Part shown: positions 33,228 to 44,005 of the stretch, in pieces
Layout of the letters: the number at the start of each line of letters is the position of its first letter
Numbering within the stretch: position 1 is the first letter of the stretch
NCBI GenBank assembly: GCA_030159075.1
Contig: BROG01000346.1
Coordinates: 506,501 to 570,500 of the forward strand
DNA length: 64,000 nucleotides
Reading direction: 5' to 3'
Source of the DNA: Atrina japonica
Taxonomy: Eukaryota; Mollusca; Bivalvia; Pterioida; Pinnidae
Translations under genes and position numbers: made by a program
The notes under the pieces: model-generated
Databases searched by the model: none
The model's input: only the letters and a program-made list of their open reading frames with translations
Told to the model about the DNA's origin: nothing

Positions 33228-33830
33228 ACTGGATTTGAGAGGTTTCCTGTTACATTTGCGACGAGTGTGCCATGCTGGCAGGAGGCCCTGACTCCCTCCG
33301 GACACCTGTTCCTATCCCGTTTGGAATTCGCAATAGGTGTTCATGTGGAGATCGTTGTATATTACCAAGCTTGATCTTTTCACAGATCTTATGATTTTCA
33401 TCGAATTTAACCTTTTCAAAAAAAAAAAAAAAAATTGACCTTTTCACCGAATTTGACCCTTTCTTCGAACTATATAGAAAGGTCGCCATGGGACATTTGC
33501 GACGGGTGCGGCATGCCATCAGGGGACGCTGACTCCTTCCACACTCCTGGTCCTGTCCCGTTTATGATTCGCAATAGCTGTTCATGTTGAGACCGTTGAT
33601 ATTTTCACCGAACTTTAGCTTTTCACTGAACTTGACGTTTTCATCGAACTAGAAAGGTTTCCCTGGAACATTTGCAACGGATGGGGCATGCCAGCAGGGA
33701 CGATAACTCCCTCCGGACACTTGGTCCTATCCCGTTTGGAATTTGTAATTTTTCTTCAGTTTGAGACCATTTACACTTCTAATTTGTCGCTTTCTAATTG
33801 ACTTGAGTTTCGATTATCAATTGGTACTTC
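33228..33830 (+). repeat. Three tandem ~200-bp copies of a retroelement-tail-like unit
   Basis: GACATTTGCGACGGGTGCGG with GCATGCCA, TGACTCC and TCCTATCCCGTTTGGAAT recur near 33250, 33490 and 33665. Between them lie CTTTTCACCGAA-type repeats. The wording resembles the CGGCGGGTGTGACC..GATGCTTACTCC of the tail at 58440. Confidence 0.7.
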
Positions 33831-33845
33831 TTCATTTTTACTTTG

Positions 33846-34198
33846 TCCGTCTGTCTTTCCATCTGTCTGTCCGTCAACCTTTCCGTTAGTCTAACTGTTT
33901 GTCCGCCTGTCTATCCATCTGTCTGTTCGTCTAACTTTACGTCCTTCTGTCCGTCTATCGGTTTGTCTGTCTGTCTATCCATCTGTATGTCCGTCTAACT
34001 TTACGTTCTTCTGTCCGTCTATCTGTTTGTCCATCTGTCTATCCATCTGCATATCCGTCTAACTTTACGTCGGTCTATCCATCTGTATATCCGTCTAACT
34101 TTATGTCCGTCTATCTGTTTGTCCGTCTGTCTATCCATCTGTATATCCGTCTAACTTTACGTCGGTATATCTGTTTGTCCGTTTGTCTATCTATCTAC
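33846..34198. repeat. GTCT/CCGT-rich simple repeat, block 2
   Basis: Includes a longer-period repeat of about 70 bp (GTCTATCCATCTGTATATCC, then GTCTAACTTTACGTC). Confidence 0.85.
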
Positions 34199-34482
34199 TT
34201 TTTGCAAGTTTATGTTAACATCACATATCTTGTGTATGTATGACTAAATGACGATTCCAAAGTGAAAATTACCATCTAATATAAGATTCATTAATTCACC
34301 ACGAATATCGTCCTCAACATGAAATTAAAAAATCTCACGGACACTCTTTCGTAACCTCATGTCTTTAAATATATAATCAACGTGTGAGAGGACTCCAGTA
34401 TCAGAACAATTAGAAGATACCCAGGATATTAGAGTCTCCATCAGGCTACCGTAAGTTTGTAACCTTATCCAAAATAACATTG

Positions 34483-34483
<1 letters not shown>

Positions 34484-34560
<77 letters not shown>
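34484..34560. repeat. (AT)n microsatellite
   Basis: AT run with two TAATAT interruptions. Confidence 0.92.
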
Positions 34561-34564
<4 letters not shown>

Positions 34565-35403
34565 TCAACCCTGCGTATATTATCCGAATTACGATCGGAA
34601 ACATGTTCATCCCATCTTAAATACGCTGTTAGACATGGTTTCATGTGTAGCATACATGTGTATGCTTCAGTTAACTAGCTTGAATATTTGTCCTAAAAAT
34701 CGAAATTGAATCGCCCTTTCATATAAGGATGAAAATGGTTATTATATATATGTATATTCAATACTGACATTTACAATGGCTGCAAAAAAAAAAAATATAT
34801 TTGTAAGGATTTAGGTTTGAGAAAAGACATAACCATTATCAATGAGACATGATTATTGATATTTACATACCTCCTTCGTATGGTTAAGATTTTACGTCAT
34901 ATTACAAACTTTGTTAGTTACCAGTTATAACCACATCCTATACAAAATGTAAGCTTAATCTTATTCGAGAAAAACCTAGATTAACATAATTACTCTTCAC
35001 CGATAATGATGTAAACAATTGGAGGTTTCATTAGAGTTTTGTTTTATTTGATTTGACGGTTTTTACGTCACATGTTCCACAATGATTTCTTAATGTTGGA
35101 AATGAAAAACCCGGATACAGTGTACTCGGGAAAAGACAATCCAGTCTTATTCAAGGATTCCCGGGTAAAATGGCTCTAGAATTACGCACTTACCTATATA
35201 TATGTATGTTATATGTATTATGATTAACAGTTTGCCAGAATCAATTTCCGATACAAACTGATGATTGAATCTTGTTCCGCCTCAGTGAAGTTTTTCTTGT
35301 GCAGTAAGTCTATTTGAACAACTGGACGTGTTTTATAAGCGAATAAATGGGGGCAATGATAGTGACATCATTTTTGTATAAAACAGGAATTTGATAGTAT
35401 ATA

Positions 35404-36548
35404 TGTAGTGGGGTCGTGTTTTGTATATACACAACGAGTCCGTAATCAGGTTCAATAGTTTATTTTCGTGGATCCTTCCACGCACAGAATCATGATCTTT
35501 GAAGATCAAATATATTTTTAATTCAACCCTAAAATATAGATAAATAAAACAAGGTAAGACATGGTAATAACAACAATAAAGCACAAAAAGATCAGTCAGT
35601 AGTTCGACACAGTGTTTGAATATAATACACAAAATGATATATTAATTAGATATGCTGTTTATCAACTCGAGCGGATCTTTACTTTTTCAAAAAGAGGGGT
35701 AACTCTTACTGACAAGGTATACAAAAAACTATAATAAAATGGAACATAAAGCCTCATCATCTTTACGATTATAGTTATCTATGATACAATTATACAAGAA
35801 TTATATCTGACAAAATATAAAGTATATAATAGGATATCGTACCAATTTATGGAATTGGGTTGACATATATATATTCGACGGTCGTTGATCTTGCTTGATC
35901 TGATATATATTCAGATGACATTCATTTGTAGTCAAATACCTGTATAAAGTTATATGTACAGTTTACACTCGGTTCAATTAAATCAGTAATATGTAATAAA
36001 ATAATTCTTTGTACACATTTACTCTTGTTGTCATTTTACAAGAATGTATATAAGTATTTACAGGTAAGTAGATCATATAAAAATTACAGAATATATACGT
36101 ACAATTATTCCTCTTAATTCTTACTTGCCGTCATACATACTTTACAGTTAATATTATTAAATTTGGAAAATGTAGAAGATAGATTTGTGTCTGTGTAAAA
36201 GATGTGAATAAGAAAAAATAATACTTACAATGTATGGTGTGTGTATAGTTTTGGCAAAATATATATATACGCTCCTTCTCTCTGAAGTGCGCTATTAGGA
36301 CTGCTGTCCGAAACAATAGAATTACCCGCCAAATCTTACAACCAACCGAAACAGTACAATTTCATGTCAGAGGTCAATCTGGTCAGTATGTCCGAGATCT
36401 ATAGTCAGTATCAGTAAAATTGTTAGTAGTGTGCCATGCATCGTGAATAGGATAAATTATATTTTATATGCTGAAATAATAACAGCCGATGGTTTCTAAT
36501 TTATTATTTTATTTATTTTATACATATAATAAAATCGGCACTACCACA
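35404..36548 (-). repeat. 3' LTR of the Ty3/gypsy-like element
   Basis: On the plus strand it starts TGTAGTGGGGTCGTG and ends GGCACTACCACA, giving TG...CA ends. 1145 bp. Confidence 0.92.
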
Positions 36549-36563
36549 TACTCCCCCTGTTCG
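36549..36563 (-). other. Polypurine tract of the Ty3/gypsy-like element
   Basis: Minus strand CCGAACAGGGGGAGTA abuts the 3' LTR (TGTGGTAGTGCC). A purine run at this position primes plus-strand DNA synthesis in LTR elements. Confidence 0.7.
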
Positions 36564-36931
36564 GAAAATGACGTCCCGTCATTTGAATACGGTCAATACC
36601 GAATTGAAATAAAATTTATGTACAACTTTAATACAACTAATATTCCATAGTGAATCCAATTGATTATGTTCACCTTATTAGTATGTCTATAATGTCTATC
36701 ATTTCTGAACTATAATATGATGTATTACAGTGAATGATATCATCAATAATGTTTTACAATGAATGGGAGATAACTCTAGTATACTACTAAATGAGTTACT
36801 CCATATTCAACAATAGTTTGTTATGTTTAAAATTTGAATAAAAGTATCATTTATACCAGTACTAGGATTTCATCAAATGAAAATTGATCTATTGCTTAAT
36901 TATATTCAACATTGTTTTTACAAGATCTTTT
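36564..36931. other. Noncoding segment between integrase stop and polypurine tract
   Basis: AT-rich, no open frame; no envelope gene. Confidence 0.6.
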
Positions 36932-38578
36932 TCATATTCTTTGCATGTGCCTGTAATGATAAGATTTTGTAAATATTGGACTTTTTCTTGCCAATTTACA
37001 AGGTTGTATGGAATTTGTCTTATACTCTCCACTTGTCATCAATGATGGTTTTGATCTTTGCCTTTCACTGCGTCTTGGTGGTTCGTTACTATGACCAACA
37101 TCTAGTGTGTTCTCACTGTCAGATAGATGTCCTCCAACTGAACTTTCTACTTCATTATCATTAATATAACTCTGGTCATCTGGAAGTTGCTGACATTCAG
37201 TTTCATTGTTATCTGATTGTGCAGTCTCAACATCTTTCATATGACTATTATCTGTTGAAATAGCTTCTTTAGTTACATCTTGTGGGATGTCTTGATCTAT
37301 TTCAGGTGGTACCGGTACCTTTGTTTGTAGAATTCTATCTTCTTCTTCTTCTTCTGAATCACTAGTGTTGTCATTTTCTGTCTTTTCGTGATTATTGATG
37401 TGGGGTGTTTCAGCTGCTTCTTTAGCCATTGGTTTTGTTTGTCTTTTTCTTGGTACTGGACGTGGTCTGTAATTATCTGGTGGTCTGCTATTTTCTGGCG
37501 TTTTATACTCATCTAAGTGTCCTATAGGGAGTAATAAGTTTCTATGGAGGGTTCGTTTCTTTCCTTCTCCGTTTTCTCTCTTCACTACATACACTGGGAT
37601 ATCTGGATTTGGTTGCTTGACTACAATATATGTATCCTCTTCCCATCTGTCAGATAGCTTATGTCTTCCTTCAAATGACACTATTTTGACTAGCACTCTG
37701 TCACCTTCACTGATATAGGAACCTCTTGCTTTTAGGTCATACCCTTCCTTTTGTTTCTTTCTGGCTTTTGTAGCGGTATCTGTTGCAATTTCATAGGCTT
37801 TCTTCAGTTTCTGTTTCAGATCTTCTATATGTTTCGTGAGAGATTTCTTTTCTTGGTTGTTTATGCCAAATGCCAAGTCAATGGGAAGGTGTGGTTCTCT
37901 GCCGAACATTAGATAATGTGGGGATTGGCCTGTACTTTCGTGCCTAGTGCAATTGTAAGCATGCACTAATGGGGCCACATGAGGTTTCCAATTCAATTTC
38001 TGCTGTGGTTCTAGGGTTCCTAACATATCTAAAAGTGTTCGGTTGAATCTTTCTGTCATGCCGTTTCCCATTGCATGGTAAGGTGTTGTTCTTGATTTGG
38101 TCATACCAGTGATGTGACATAACTCTTTTATGATGGTACTCTCAAAATTAGCTCCTTGATCGCTATGGAGTCTGGTGGGTATGCCATAATAAGTGATAAA
38201 ATTGTCAAACAATGCATCAGCTGTTGTTTTCGCAGTCATATTCCTGGTTGGAATCGCCTGAGCAAATCTCGTGAAGTGGTCCGTGATTACCAAAATATGT
38301 TGGAATCCTCCTTTAGATTTTTCAAGAGTAAGGTAATCAATGCACACAAGCTCTAATGGGTATGTGGTCTTGATGTTGATAAGTGGTGCACGTTGTAAAG
38401 GCGGTGTTTTCCTAACAACACATCGACGACAATTCTTTATCCAGTCTTCAGTGTCTCTGAACATGCCATTCCAATAAAAGCGATCTCGTACTAAAGATAA
38501 TGTTCTTTCTCTCCCTGGGTGTCCGAATTTGTTGTGAAGATGATCTAGGACTGAAGTGATGTAGCATTTTGGTAGCAC
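36932..38578 (-). CDS. Integrase region of the Ty3/gypsy-like element (frame-separated part of pol)
   Basis: An open frame of 548 codons. Residue numbers count from a GTG at 38576-38578, because the true N terminus lies in pol. The HHCC zinc-binding part spans H15/H20 to C50-x2-C53. The catalytic D,D-35-E triad is D81, D140 (HSDQG) and E176 (TERFNR). A GPY/F-like segment is weak. About 190 C-terminal residues are acidic and polar (for example DSEEEEEDR), an unusually long tail with no chromodomain seen. The enzyme joins element DNA to the host chromosome. The frame is separated from upstream pol by a 12-A homopolymer at 38585-38596, where one base more would keep the frame. Confidence 0.92.
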   Translation of the reverse strand: MLPKCYITSVLDHLHNKFGHPGRERTLSLVRDRFYWNGMFRDTEDWIKNCRRCVVRKTPPLQRAPLINIKTTYPLELVCIDYLTLEKSKGGFQHILVITDHFTRFAQAIPTRNMTAKTTADALFDNFITYYGIPTRLHSDQGANFESTIIKELCHITGMTKSRTTPYHAMGNGMTERFNRTLLDMLGTLEPQQKLNWKPHVAPLVHAYNCTRHESTGQSPHYLMFGREPHLPIDLAFGINNQEKKSLTKHIEDLKQKLKKAYEIATDTATKARKKQKEGYDLKARGSYISEGDRVLVKIVSFEGRHKLSDRWEEDTYIVVKQPNPDIPVYVVKRENGEGKKRTLHRNLLLPIGHLDEYKTPENSRPPDNYRPRPVPRKRQTKPMAKEAAETPHINNHEKTENDNTSDSEEEEEDRILQTKVPVPPEIDQDIPQDVTKEAISTDNSHMKDVETAQSDNNETECQQLPDDQSYINDNEVESSVGGHLSDSENTLDVGHSNEPPRRSERQRSKPSLMTSGEYKTNSIQPCKLARKSPIFTKSYHYRHMQRI

Positions 38579-38584
38579 TAGTTG

Positions 38585-38596
38585 TTTTTTTTTTTT
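38585..38596 (-). other. 12-A homopolymer frame break in pol
   Basis: The connector frame (ending RTKINGK before the run) and the integrase frame differ by one base exactly across this A run. A replication slip or a sequencing/consensus error are both possible. Confidence 0.75.
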
Positions 38597-38812
38597 CCAT
38601 TAATCTTGGTTCTTCTGAATAGAATATCATCTTCAAGGAATAAACAATGGAAATTTTTCAAAAAGGCATATGAGTCAGGACATTTTGTAAGCTGATGTAA
38701 GTTTGGTTTTCTCCCTAGTTTTAGAAACGTCTTCCATTCTTTGATAATAGGGTCATTATCTTGTCTTGACTTCCAATCAACGTCTTCGGTTTCAACTAAA
38801 GGTGTTCTGCTA
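38597..38812 (-). pseudogene. Pol connector between RNase H and integrase, frame-shifted
   Basis: The minus strand encodes DVDWKSRQDNDPIIKEWK and SYAFLKNFHCLFLEDDILF, typical of the segment ahead of the integrase zinc finger. It is out of frame with both neighbours: pol stops at 38810-38812 (TAG), and the integrase frame resumes past the A run. Confidence 0.7.
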
Positions 38813-41251
38813 ATGTTTGCTGTCCAGTATCTCGGGATTTATGGCAAGACAATCAATCAATGTGTCAGTGTGAACTGACTGACATATGGCTTTCACCGAC
38901 TCTTTCACTACATGCTTTGTGTCATCTCTGAGATTCATGCGAGACAGTCCGTCTGCATCTGCATTTCTTTTTCCAGGTCGGTACACTATATCAAAGTTGT
39001 AATTCGATAGGTTTGCTAGCCATCTATATCCTGTAGCGTCTAGTTTTGCTGTGGAGAGTACATAAGTTAAAGGATTGTTATCAGTGAAAACTGTGAAGTT
39101 GTTGCCAAAGAGGTAATCATGAAATTTTTCAGTTATTGCCCATTTGAGTGCCAGAAATTCCAATTTGTGAGCTGGGTAATTCCTTTCTGATTTGTTTAAT
39201 CCCCTGCTAGCGTAGCTGATAACTCTTTTGTTTCCTTCCTGCATCTGGTAGAGAACTGCTCCTAATCCATTTGTGCTGGCATCTGTGTGAAGTTCAAACG
39301 GTAGAGAATAATTAGGAAATCCTAAGATTGGTGGTGATACTAAGAGATCCTTAAGTCTAGTGAATGCTTCTTCCTGCTCTTGTCCCCAAACCCATTTCTG
39401 TTTTTCAGTATGTTTTCCTTTCTTCTTATCTTTTGGTATAGGCATTAAGATGGTAAGTGGTTTCGCTATTTTGCTGAAATTCTGTATGAAGCGTCTGTAA
39501 TAGCCTATGAATCCCAACAATTTTCTAACTTCTTCTGGTGTTTTTGGTGTGGGCCAATTTCTTACTCTTTTTGTTTTCTCAGGGTCTGTCTCTATGCCAT
39601 TCTTGGATACTATATGTCCTACATATTTGACACGTTCCATTAAGAAGTTGCATTTCTTTGGTGATAGCTTTAGTCCGGTTTCTCTCAGTTTGTTGAATAC
39701 TTTTTGCAGTCTTTCTAGATGTTCCTCATAGGTGTTGGAGAATATGATCAGATCATCTAGGAATATAAAACAGATGTTGAGGTGAAGGTCGCCTAAACAT
39801 TCTTCCATAAGTCTTTGGTATGTGGCTGGGCTGTTGGATAAACCAAAAGGCATTCTGTTATACTCGTAGAATCCTAGAGGTCCTACAGTAAACGCTGTTC
39901 TTTCTTTGTGAGCTTCTTTGATGTTGACTTGATGGTATCCTGACTTAGCATCTAGTACTGTAAAGTAGGAATTTCCACTAAGATTCTGGAGAATTTCTTC
40001 CACTAGTGGTAGGGCATACGCATCTTTCTTGGTTCTGTTGTTGAGTTGTCTGTAGTCGACACACATGCGCAGGTCATTGTTCTTTTTACGGATGAGTACT
40101 ACATTACTGGAGAATGGTGACTTGGATTTTCTGATGATGTTAGCATCTAGCAGTTGTTGTATGTGATCTTTGACTTCTTGATACATTGATGGAGGTATTC
40201 TTCGTGAACGTTGTTTGAAAGGTCTTGTATCTGTGAGATCTATATGATGTTCCACTGTAGTTACATGTCCAATATCTGTAGAATTCCAGGAAAATATATC
40301 TTTGTTATCCTTTAAAAAATCTTTTACTTCTTTGTATTGGTCTACAGTAAGGTTTTCTGTAGCAATGTTGATCTGATCTATTTCTATATCTGGTTGATCA
40401 TCATTGGTTCTTGGTGGTAAATCTTCAATGTTTACAGCTTGAAGTTCACATAACACAGATCTTGGTGTCACAGTTACTGTCCTTGTTGTAATATTACATA
40501 TGTGCACTGGGATGATATCGTGTTGTCCATATGTGTATGTAATAATAGTAGGCACTCTGTCCAAGTCCTCTGGTATAGATGAATTACGCGTTGATTGTAA
40601 CATAGCACATGTTGGTTGATATGGTGTATGTCTATCTATATATCCTTTCACTGTTGTTCTACTATTCGGTAGTAATGTTATCTTTGATGTTTCAGCTGAC
40701 TTGATGATTCCTAGTTTGTAATTCCTTTTGTGTAATTCTATTTCTCTCATTTCTAAGCATCTAAAGGCTAGGAACCATGGTGTGTGTAGTCTAGCTTTCT
40801 GTAAGTATCTCACACCATGATCTGATTTGGTATCTTCTAGTAAGCTGGTGATGATGTTAGTTCCTAATAGGAGTGGAACCTGTTGATGATAGTTGGTGTC
40901 ATCTACAATCAAAAATAAACACGGGTAGCTTTTGTCATTTTGAAGTCCTGGTACCTGTATATCTGCTTCAATATAACCTTTGTATGGCAATGAATTTCCG
41001 TCTGCACACTGTAGATTAAATAAAGTATCCAGTGTCTGTATGACTTTGTGTGACAGATGTTGTTGGTAAAATGAATTAGCCAGTGTTGATACTGTTGAAC
41101 CTGTATCTAAAAGTGCTTTGGTATTAATAGAGTCTATAGTTAAGTCAATTTCACATGTTTCACCAACTAACTTACCTGAAATTCCAGTATGACGCTTTTC
41201 ATAGGTTTGACCTATTGTCTGCGCCCTGACATAGGTCTTCCCAAGTTTAAA
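38810..41251 (-). CDS. Pol: protease, reverse transcriptase, RNase H
   Basis: Read in the -1 frame relative to gag from the slippery site, open for about 813 codons. The aspartic protease motif LLDTGST is at about 41090-41113. The RT core includes RMCVDYRQLNNRT, TVLDAKSGYHQV, MPFGLSNSPATYQRLM and the active site FLDD (39752-39763, the Y of YxDD replaced by F). RNase H shows HTDASTNG, KLEFLALKWAI, FTDNNPLTYV and NADADGLSR. It has no start codon of its own and is expected as a Gag-Pol fusion. An in-frame TAG at 38810-38812 ends it before the connector; this is probably a frame break, since gypsy pols normally continue into integrase. Confidence 0.93.
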   Translation of the reverse strand, partial: FKLGKTYVRAQTIGQTYEKRHTGISGKLVGETCEIDLTIDSINTKALLDTGSTVSTLANSFYQQHLSHKVIQTLDTLFNLQCADGNSLPYKGYIEADIQVPGLQNDKSYPCLFLIVDDTNYHQQVPLLLGTNIITSLLEDTKSDHGVRYLQKARLHTPWFLAFRCLEMREIELHKRNYKLGIIKSAETSKITLLPNSRTTVKGYIDRHTPYQPTCAMLQSTRNSSIPEDLDRVPTIITYTYGQHDIIPVHICNITTRTVTVTPRSVLCELQAVNIEDLPPRTNDDQPDIEIDQINIATENLTVDQYKEVKDFLKDNKDIFSWNSTDIGHVTTVEHHIDLTDTRPFKQRSRRIPPSMYQEVKDHIQQLLDANIIRKSKSPFSSNVVLIRKKNNDLRMCVDYRQLNNRTKKDAYALPLVEEILQNLSGNSYFTVLDAKSGYHQVNIKEAHKERTAFTVGPLGFYEYNRMPFGLSNSPATYQRLMEECLGDLHLNICFIFLDDLIIFSNTYEEHLERLQKVFNKLRETGLKLSPKKCNFLMERVKYVGHIVSKNGIETDPEKTKRVRNWPTPKTPEEVRKLLGFIGYYRRFIQNFSKIAKPLTILMPIPKDKKKGKHTEKQKWVWGQEQEEAFTRLKDLLVSPPILGFPNYSLPFELHTDASTNGLGAVLYQMQEGNKRVISYASRGLNKSERNYPAHKLEFLALKWAITEKFHDYLFGNNFTVFTDNNPLTYVLSTAKLDATGYRWLANLSNYNFDIVYRPGKRNADADGLSRMNLRDDTKHVVKESVKAICQSVHTDTLIDCLAINPEILDSKH
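41209..41237 (-). promoter_or_regulatory. Frameshift-stimulating stem-loop
   Basis: On the RNA, GACCTAT pairs perfectly with ATAGGTC (7 bp), and just inside GTC pairs with GAC with a one-base bulge and an 8-nt loop. It begins 7 nt after the slippery heptamer, within the usual 5-9-nt range. The gag stop codon lies in the 3' arm. Confidence 0.75.
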
Positions 41252-42354
41252 GGATGCTTAGAATGGTCAAGGTTGGCTCTGCATCCTACAGCAATGTGTC
41301 CCTCTTGACCACATCTGTAGCATACAGGCTCTGTATACTCATGTTTTCTTTGGTTATCAGTTTGTGACTGATTATAATCTCTGGTTTGTTGTCCATATCT
41401 GTTGTTGTAAGTTATTCTGTTGCCACGATGTCCTCTATATGATATAAAGTTCCTGTCTGTCCTACTAGATCTATTTCTGTCATTGTATGGTTGGTGTGGC
41501 TGTGTCTCAGATCTTGTGTAGATATTTTTATCAAGTACATCTTTCTTCATCTCTGTCATATCTGATGTCAATTTCTGTACCATAGCTTTCAGTTCTTCTA
41601 AATCAGACTGTGGCTTTGGAGTTGTTACAGCTCTCACATGTTCAGTAGGTCCTTTCCTCTTATTCATCTCTTCTTCTTTCCTTCTTGCAGCTGTTCGCAA
41701 TTCATCAAAATCTTGTGTTTTGTCGAAAATATATCCTATAGTATCTTGAAGTGATGGTTTCAGTCCTTCATAGAACATATTCCGCAACATCTCGTTGGTT
41801 TCTGAGGGTTTGTCTTGCTTTAGATGTACTGCCTTATTCATTATATCTTCTAATCTACATCCCCAAGCAGCAGCATCTTCATCGACACGTTGTTGTGAAC
41901 TGAAAAACTCAGATAACACACTAGATTTTGTGGAAATGGTTCCAAATATACTATCAAGTTTGTGGATGATTTCTGCAACTGAGGCATCTGAACCCAGCCT
42001 CATGACTACACGTGCAGCTTCACCTCGCAATGATCGACGAATTGCTTGGCCAATAGTTGATGAAGAGTACTTTTCTTTGTTTAAACATTCTACCTGATAT
42101 TTCCATAAATCAAAAGTAACATCTCCTTTCTTGTCACCTGAAAAGTTAGGTAATCTTGCTATTTGAAAGCTATTTGATATAACTTGTTGTTCTTCTTGTT
42201 GTGCAGTTGCTCCTGATGACATTGGTTTTACTGCCTTTGTGAAATCTAGCATCCACTTTTGAAATTCTTCTTTTGTTTGTGCTTTAGGTTTCACACCCAT
42301 TTCTTTAAAAGCAGCTCCAATAGCTTCAAGTTCATCTTTACTTAGGTCAGACAT
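41212..42354 (-). CDS. Gag of the Ty3/gypsy-like element
   Basis: 380 codons from ATG at 42352-42354 to TAG. The central capsid-like region has LPNFSGDKKGDVTFDLWKYQ and the Gag-fold helices that follow. A single CCHC zinc knuckle CYRCGQEGHIAVGC is at residues 345-358, for packaging RNA. The nucleocapsid side is basic and Asn/Arg/Tyr-rich (RNFISYRGHRGNR). The last 13 codons overlap the -1 pol frame. Gag assembles the cytoplasmic particle in which reverse transcription takes place. Confidence 0.92.
   Translation of the reverse strand: MSDLSKDELEAIGAAFKEMGVKPKAQTKEEFQKWMLDFTKAVKPMSSGATAQQEEQQVISNSFQIARLPNFSGDKKGDVTFDLWKYQVECLNKEKYSSSTIGQAIRRSLRGEAARVVMRLGSDASVAEIIHKLDSIFGTISTKSSVLSEFFSSQQRVDEDAAAWGCRLEDIMNKAVHLKQDKPSETNEMLRNMFYEGLKPSLQDTIGYIFDKTQDFDELRTAARRKEEEMNKRKGPTEHVRAVTTPKPQSDLEELKAMVQKLTSDMTEMKKDVLDKNIYTRSETQPHQPYNDRNRSSRTDRNFISYRGHRGNRITYNNRYGQQTRDYNQSQTDNQRKHEYTEPVCYRCGQEGHIAVGCRANLDHSKHPLNLGRPMSGRRQ
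41245..41251 (-). promoter_or_regulatory. -1 ribosomal frameshift slippery site TTTAAAC
   Basis: Gag-frame codons are T-TTA-AAC, the canonical X-XXY-YYZ heptamer. A stop (TAA) in the pol frame lies four codons upstream, and the gag stop is about 30 nt downstream, so slippage here is the only way to join gag to pol. Confidence 0.85.
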
Positions 42355-43918
42355 GACTATAATATTCTCTTAAATGGCCTAAGTTGTTGTTTTGTTCAAT
42401 TGACTTGATGGATTGATTGAACAATCCAGATGGACTAAATTTAATTATCAATACTACAAAATTATTTACATAATGCACCAATGTACTATATTGTATAGTT
42501 AAATGCTGAAAGATAGATTGCAAATTGTATTTGAAATTGTTTTATGAATAAATAAACAGATGTATTGATTAATACTTATTTCCTGAAATAGAAACAAACT
42601 GTTGATGAATTAATTCAGGTTAAAAAATTAAATCTGAAAGAAATTTTATTACAAAATCTGAAATTGAATTTAATTTATAGCAGAATTAATGTGATGAATA
42701 ATTAAATTTAAAACAATATATTTAAATAAATGAAGTATTAATTTATCTGAAATCAAAAGAAAGATACATTAATTATTTATGAATTGATAATTTGTTATTT
42801 CTGAAATAAATGGAAAATTTATGTGTTCATACATGTGTTCAAATATCATCTGAATTGAATTAAACTCTTTTTAATTTGAATTTGATTACTTTGTTCACTG
42901 AAATTAAAATTTCAATTTCAATTTACAATGTCAAAATACAATTCACAAATTATAAATTGTATGTGAAATGAGTTGGATACCTGTACTAATTAAATACAAG
43001 ATTACACTTATGTTATAGTAATGACAAGATTAGTATATAAAATCTAAGAAAGGTAACTCCAAAATAATTTATTACTCAAGGGAGGTAATTCAATGGTTTT
43101 GCGTCCCAAGTTCAAGTTCAAAATGTAGAGCTCTATGTCACGTGATCAAAATTTACTTGTAAAACGATCGGAATAATAGTTTAATTTCGAATGTGAAGTC
43201 AGAATATGACAAACTAAACCATACACTGCGTATAAATTGAATACGTGATACAATGTACAAGGTGTACACATTCGGTGCAAAGTTAAGCTAATATATGCAT
43301 GCAGTAATGAAATCAAGTCAACAACTGAACTGTCACTGTAAGTATGTGGCGTCTTACTACACAATATAAACACAATACTTATCTGTAATTAATTCAATTA
43401 GAATTCTTCACTGAATGATTGTTAACTGTATGTACTGTGTTATGTATGTAAAGCTATAGGATAGATCGTTAATCGTTAGAGTATGGCACACGAACACTCT
43501 CTTTTACGCTGTTCTTAACTACAGGCTACTATTAATATGTATATGATTGAGTAGTCTGAATCAGACGAAGTATATACACTCGATATAATCAGCTTTTCTA
43601 AAATTTACCTGTGATTCACCCAAGCATGACAACGTGTTTATCAAAAATAAGGTATTTGGACAACAACTGTGATATAATTATTGAAAAATAAACCTTACCG
43701 TGTCGTAGACTGTGAGTCACAATGAATTTAGCCTATACAGCAGGATTATGAAAGCACAAACACAAAATATGACGAAACTGTCAATATGAGTTCAGTAATA
43801 AATCACTAAGGTGTGATATTGTCATATATACATGAATATAAGTGTCCAGTCACTTAGAATTACACGAAAAAAATTCGTGCGGCAATCCAATGAATCAATG
43901 CAGTCTTTATTGTACATG
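42355..43918. other. Long noncoding leader of the Ty3/gypsy-like element
   Basis: About 1.56 kb of AT-rich DNA between primer site and gag without an ORF. It would form the 5' untranslated region of the genomic RNA; such a long leader may carry an internal ribosome entry or splice sites, which I cannot identify. Confidence 0.55.
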
Positions 43919-43987
43919 TGGTGGATCCAGGATTTACACGTTGGGCGCCATTTTCCGAACAGGGGGAGTATGTGGTGGATCCAGGAA
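43919..43987 (-). other. Duplicated primer-site segment with inverted PPT/LTR-edge piece
   Basis: A second primer-site-like block, CACGTTGGGCGCCA (43937-43950), is joined to CATTTTCCGAACAGGGGG (43949 on). This piece reads in the opposite orientation to the element's own polypurine tract-LTR junction, with about 28 bp identical through GAGTATGTGGT. Then GGATCCAGG recurs before the true primer site. Confidence 0.85.
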
Positions 43988-44005
43988 GCCCCACGTTGGG
44001 CGCCA
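43988..44005 (-). other. Primer-binding site (tRNA-Lys type)
   Basis: Minus strand TGGCGCCCAACGTGGGGC, 2 nt inside the 5' LTR. It is complementary to the 3' end known for invertebrate tRNA-Lys, the primer for minus-strand DNA synthesis. Confidence 0.85.

Noticed and set aside
32693..33374. Cys/Ser/Val/Leu-rich open frames resembling a membrane protein
   Set aside because: Generated by GTCT-type simple repeats; three overlapping frames stay open together.
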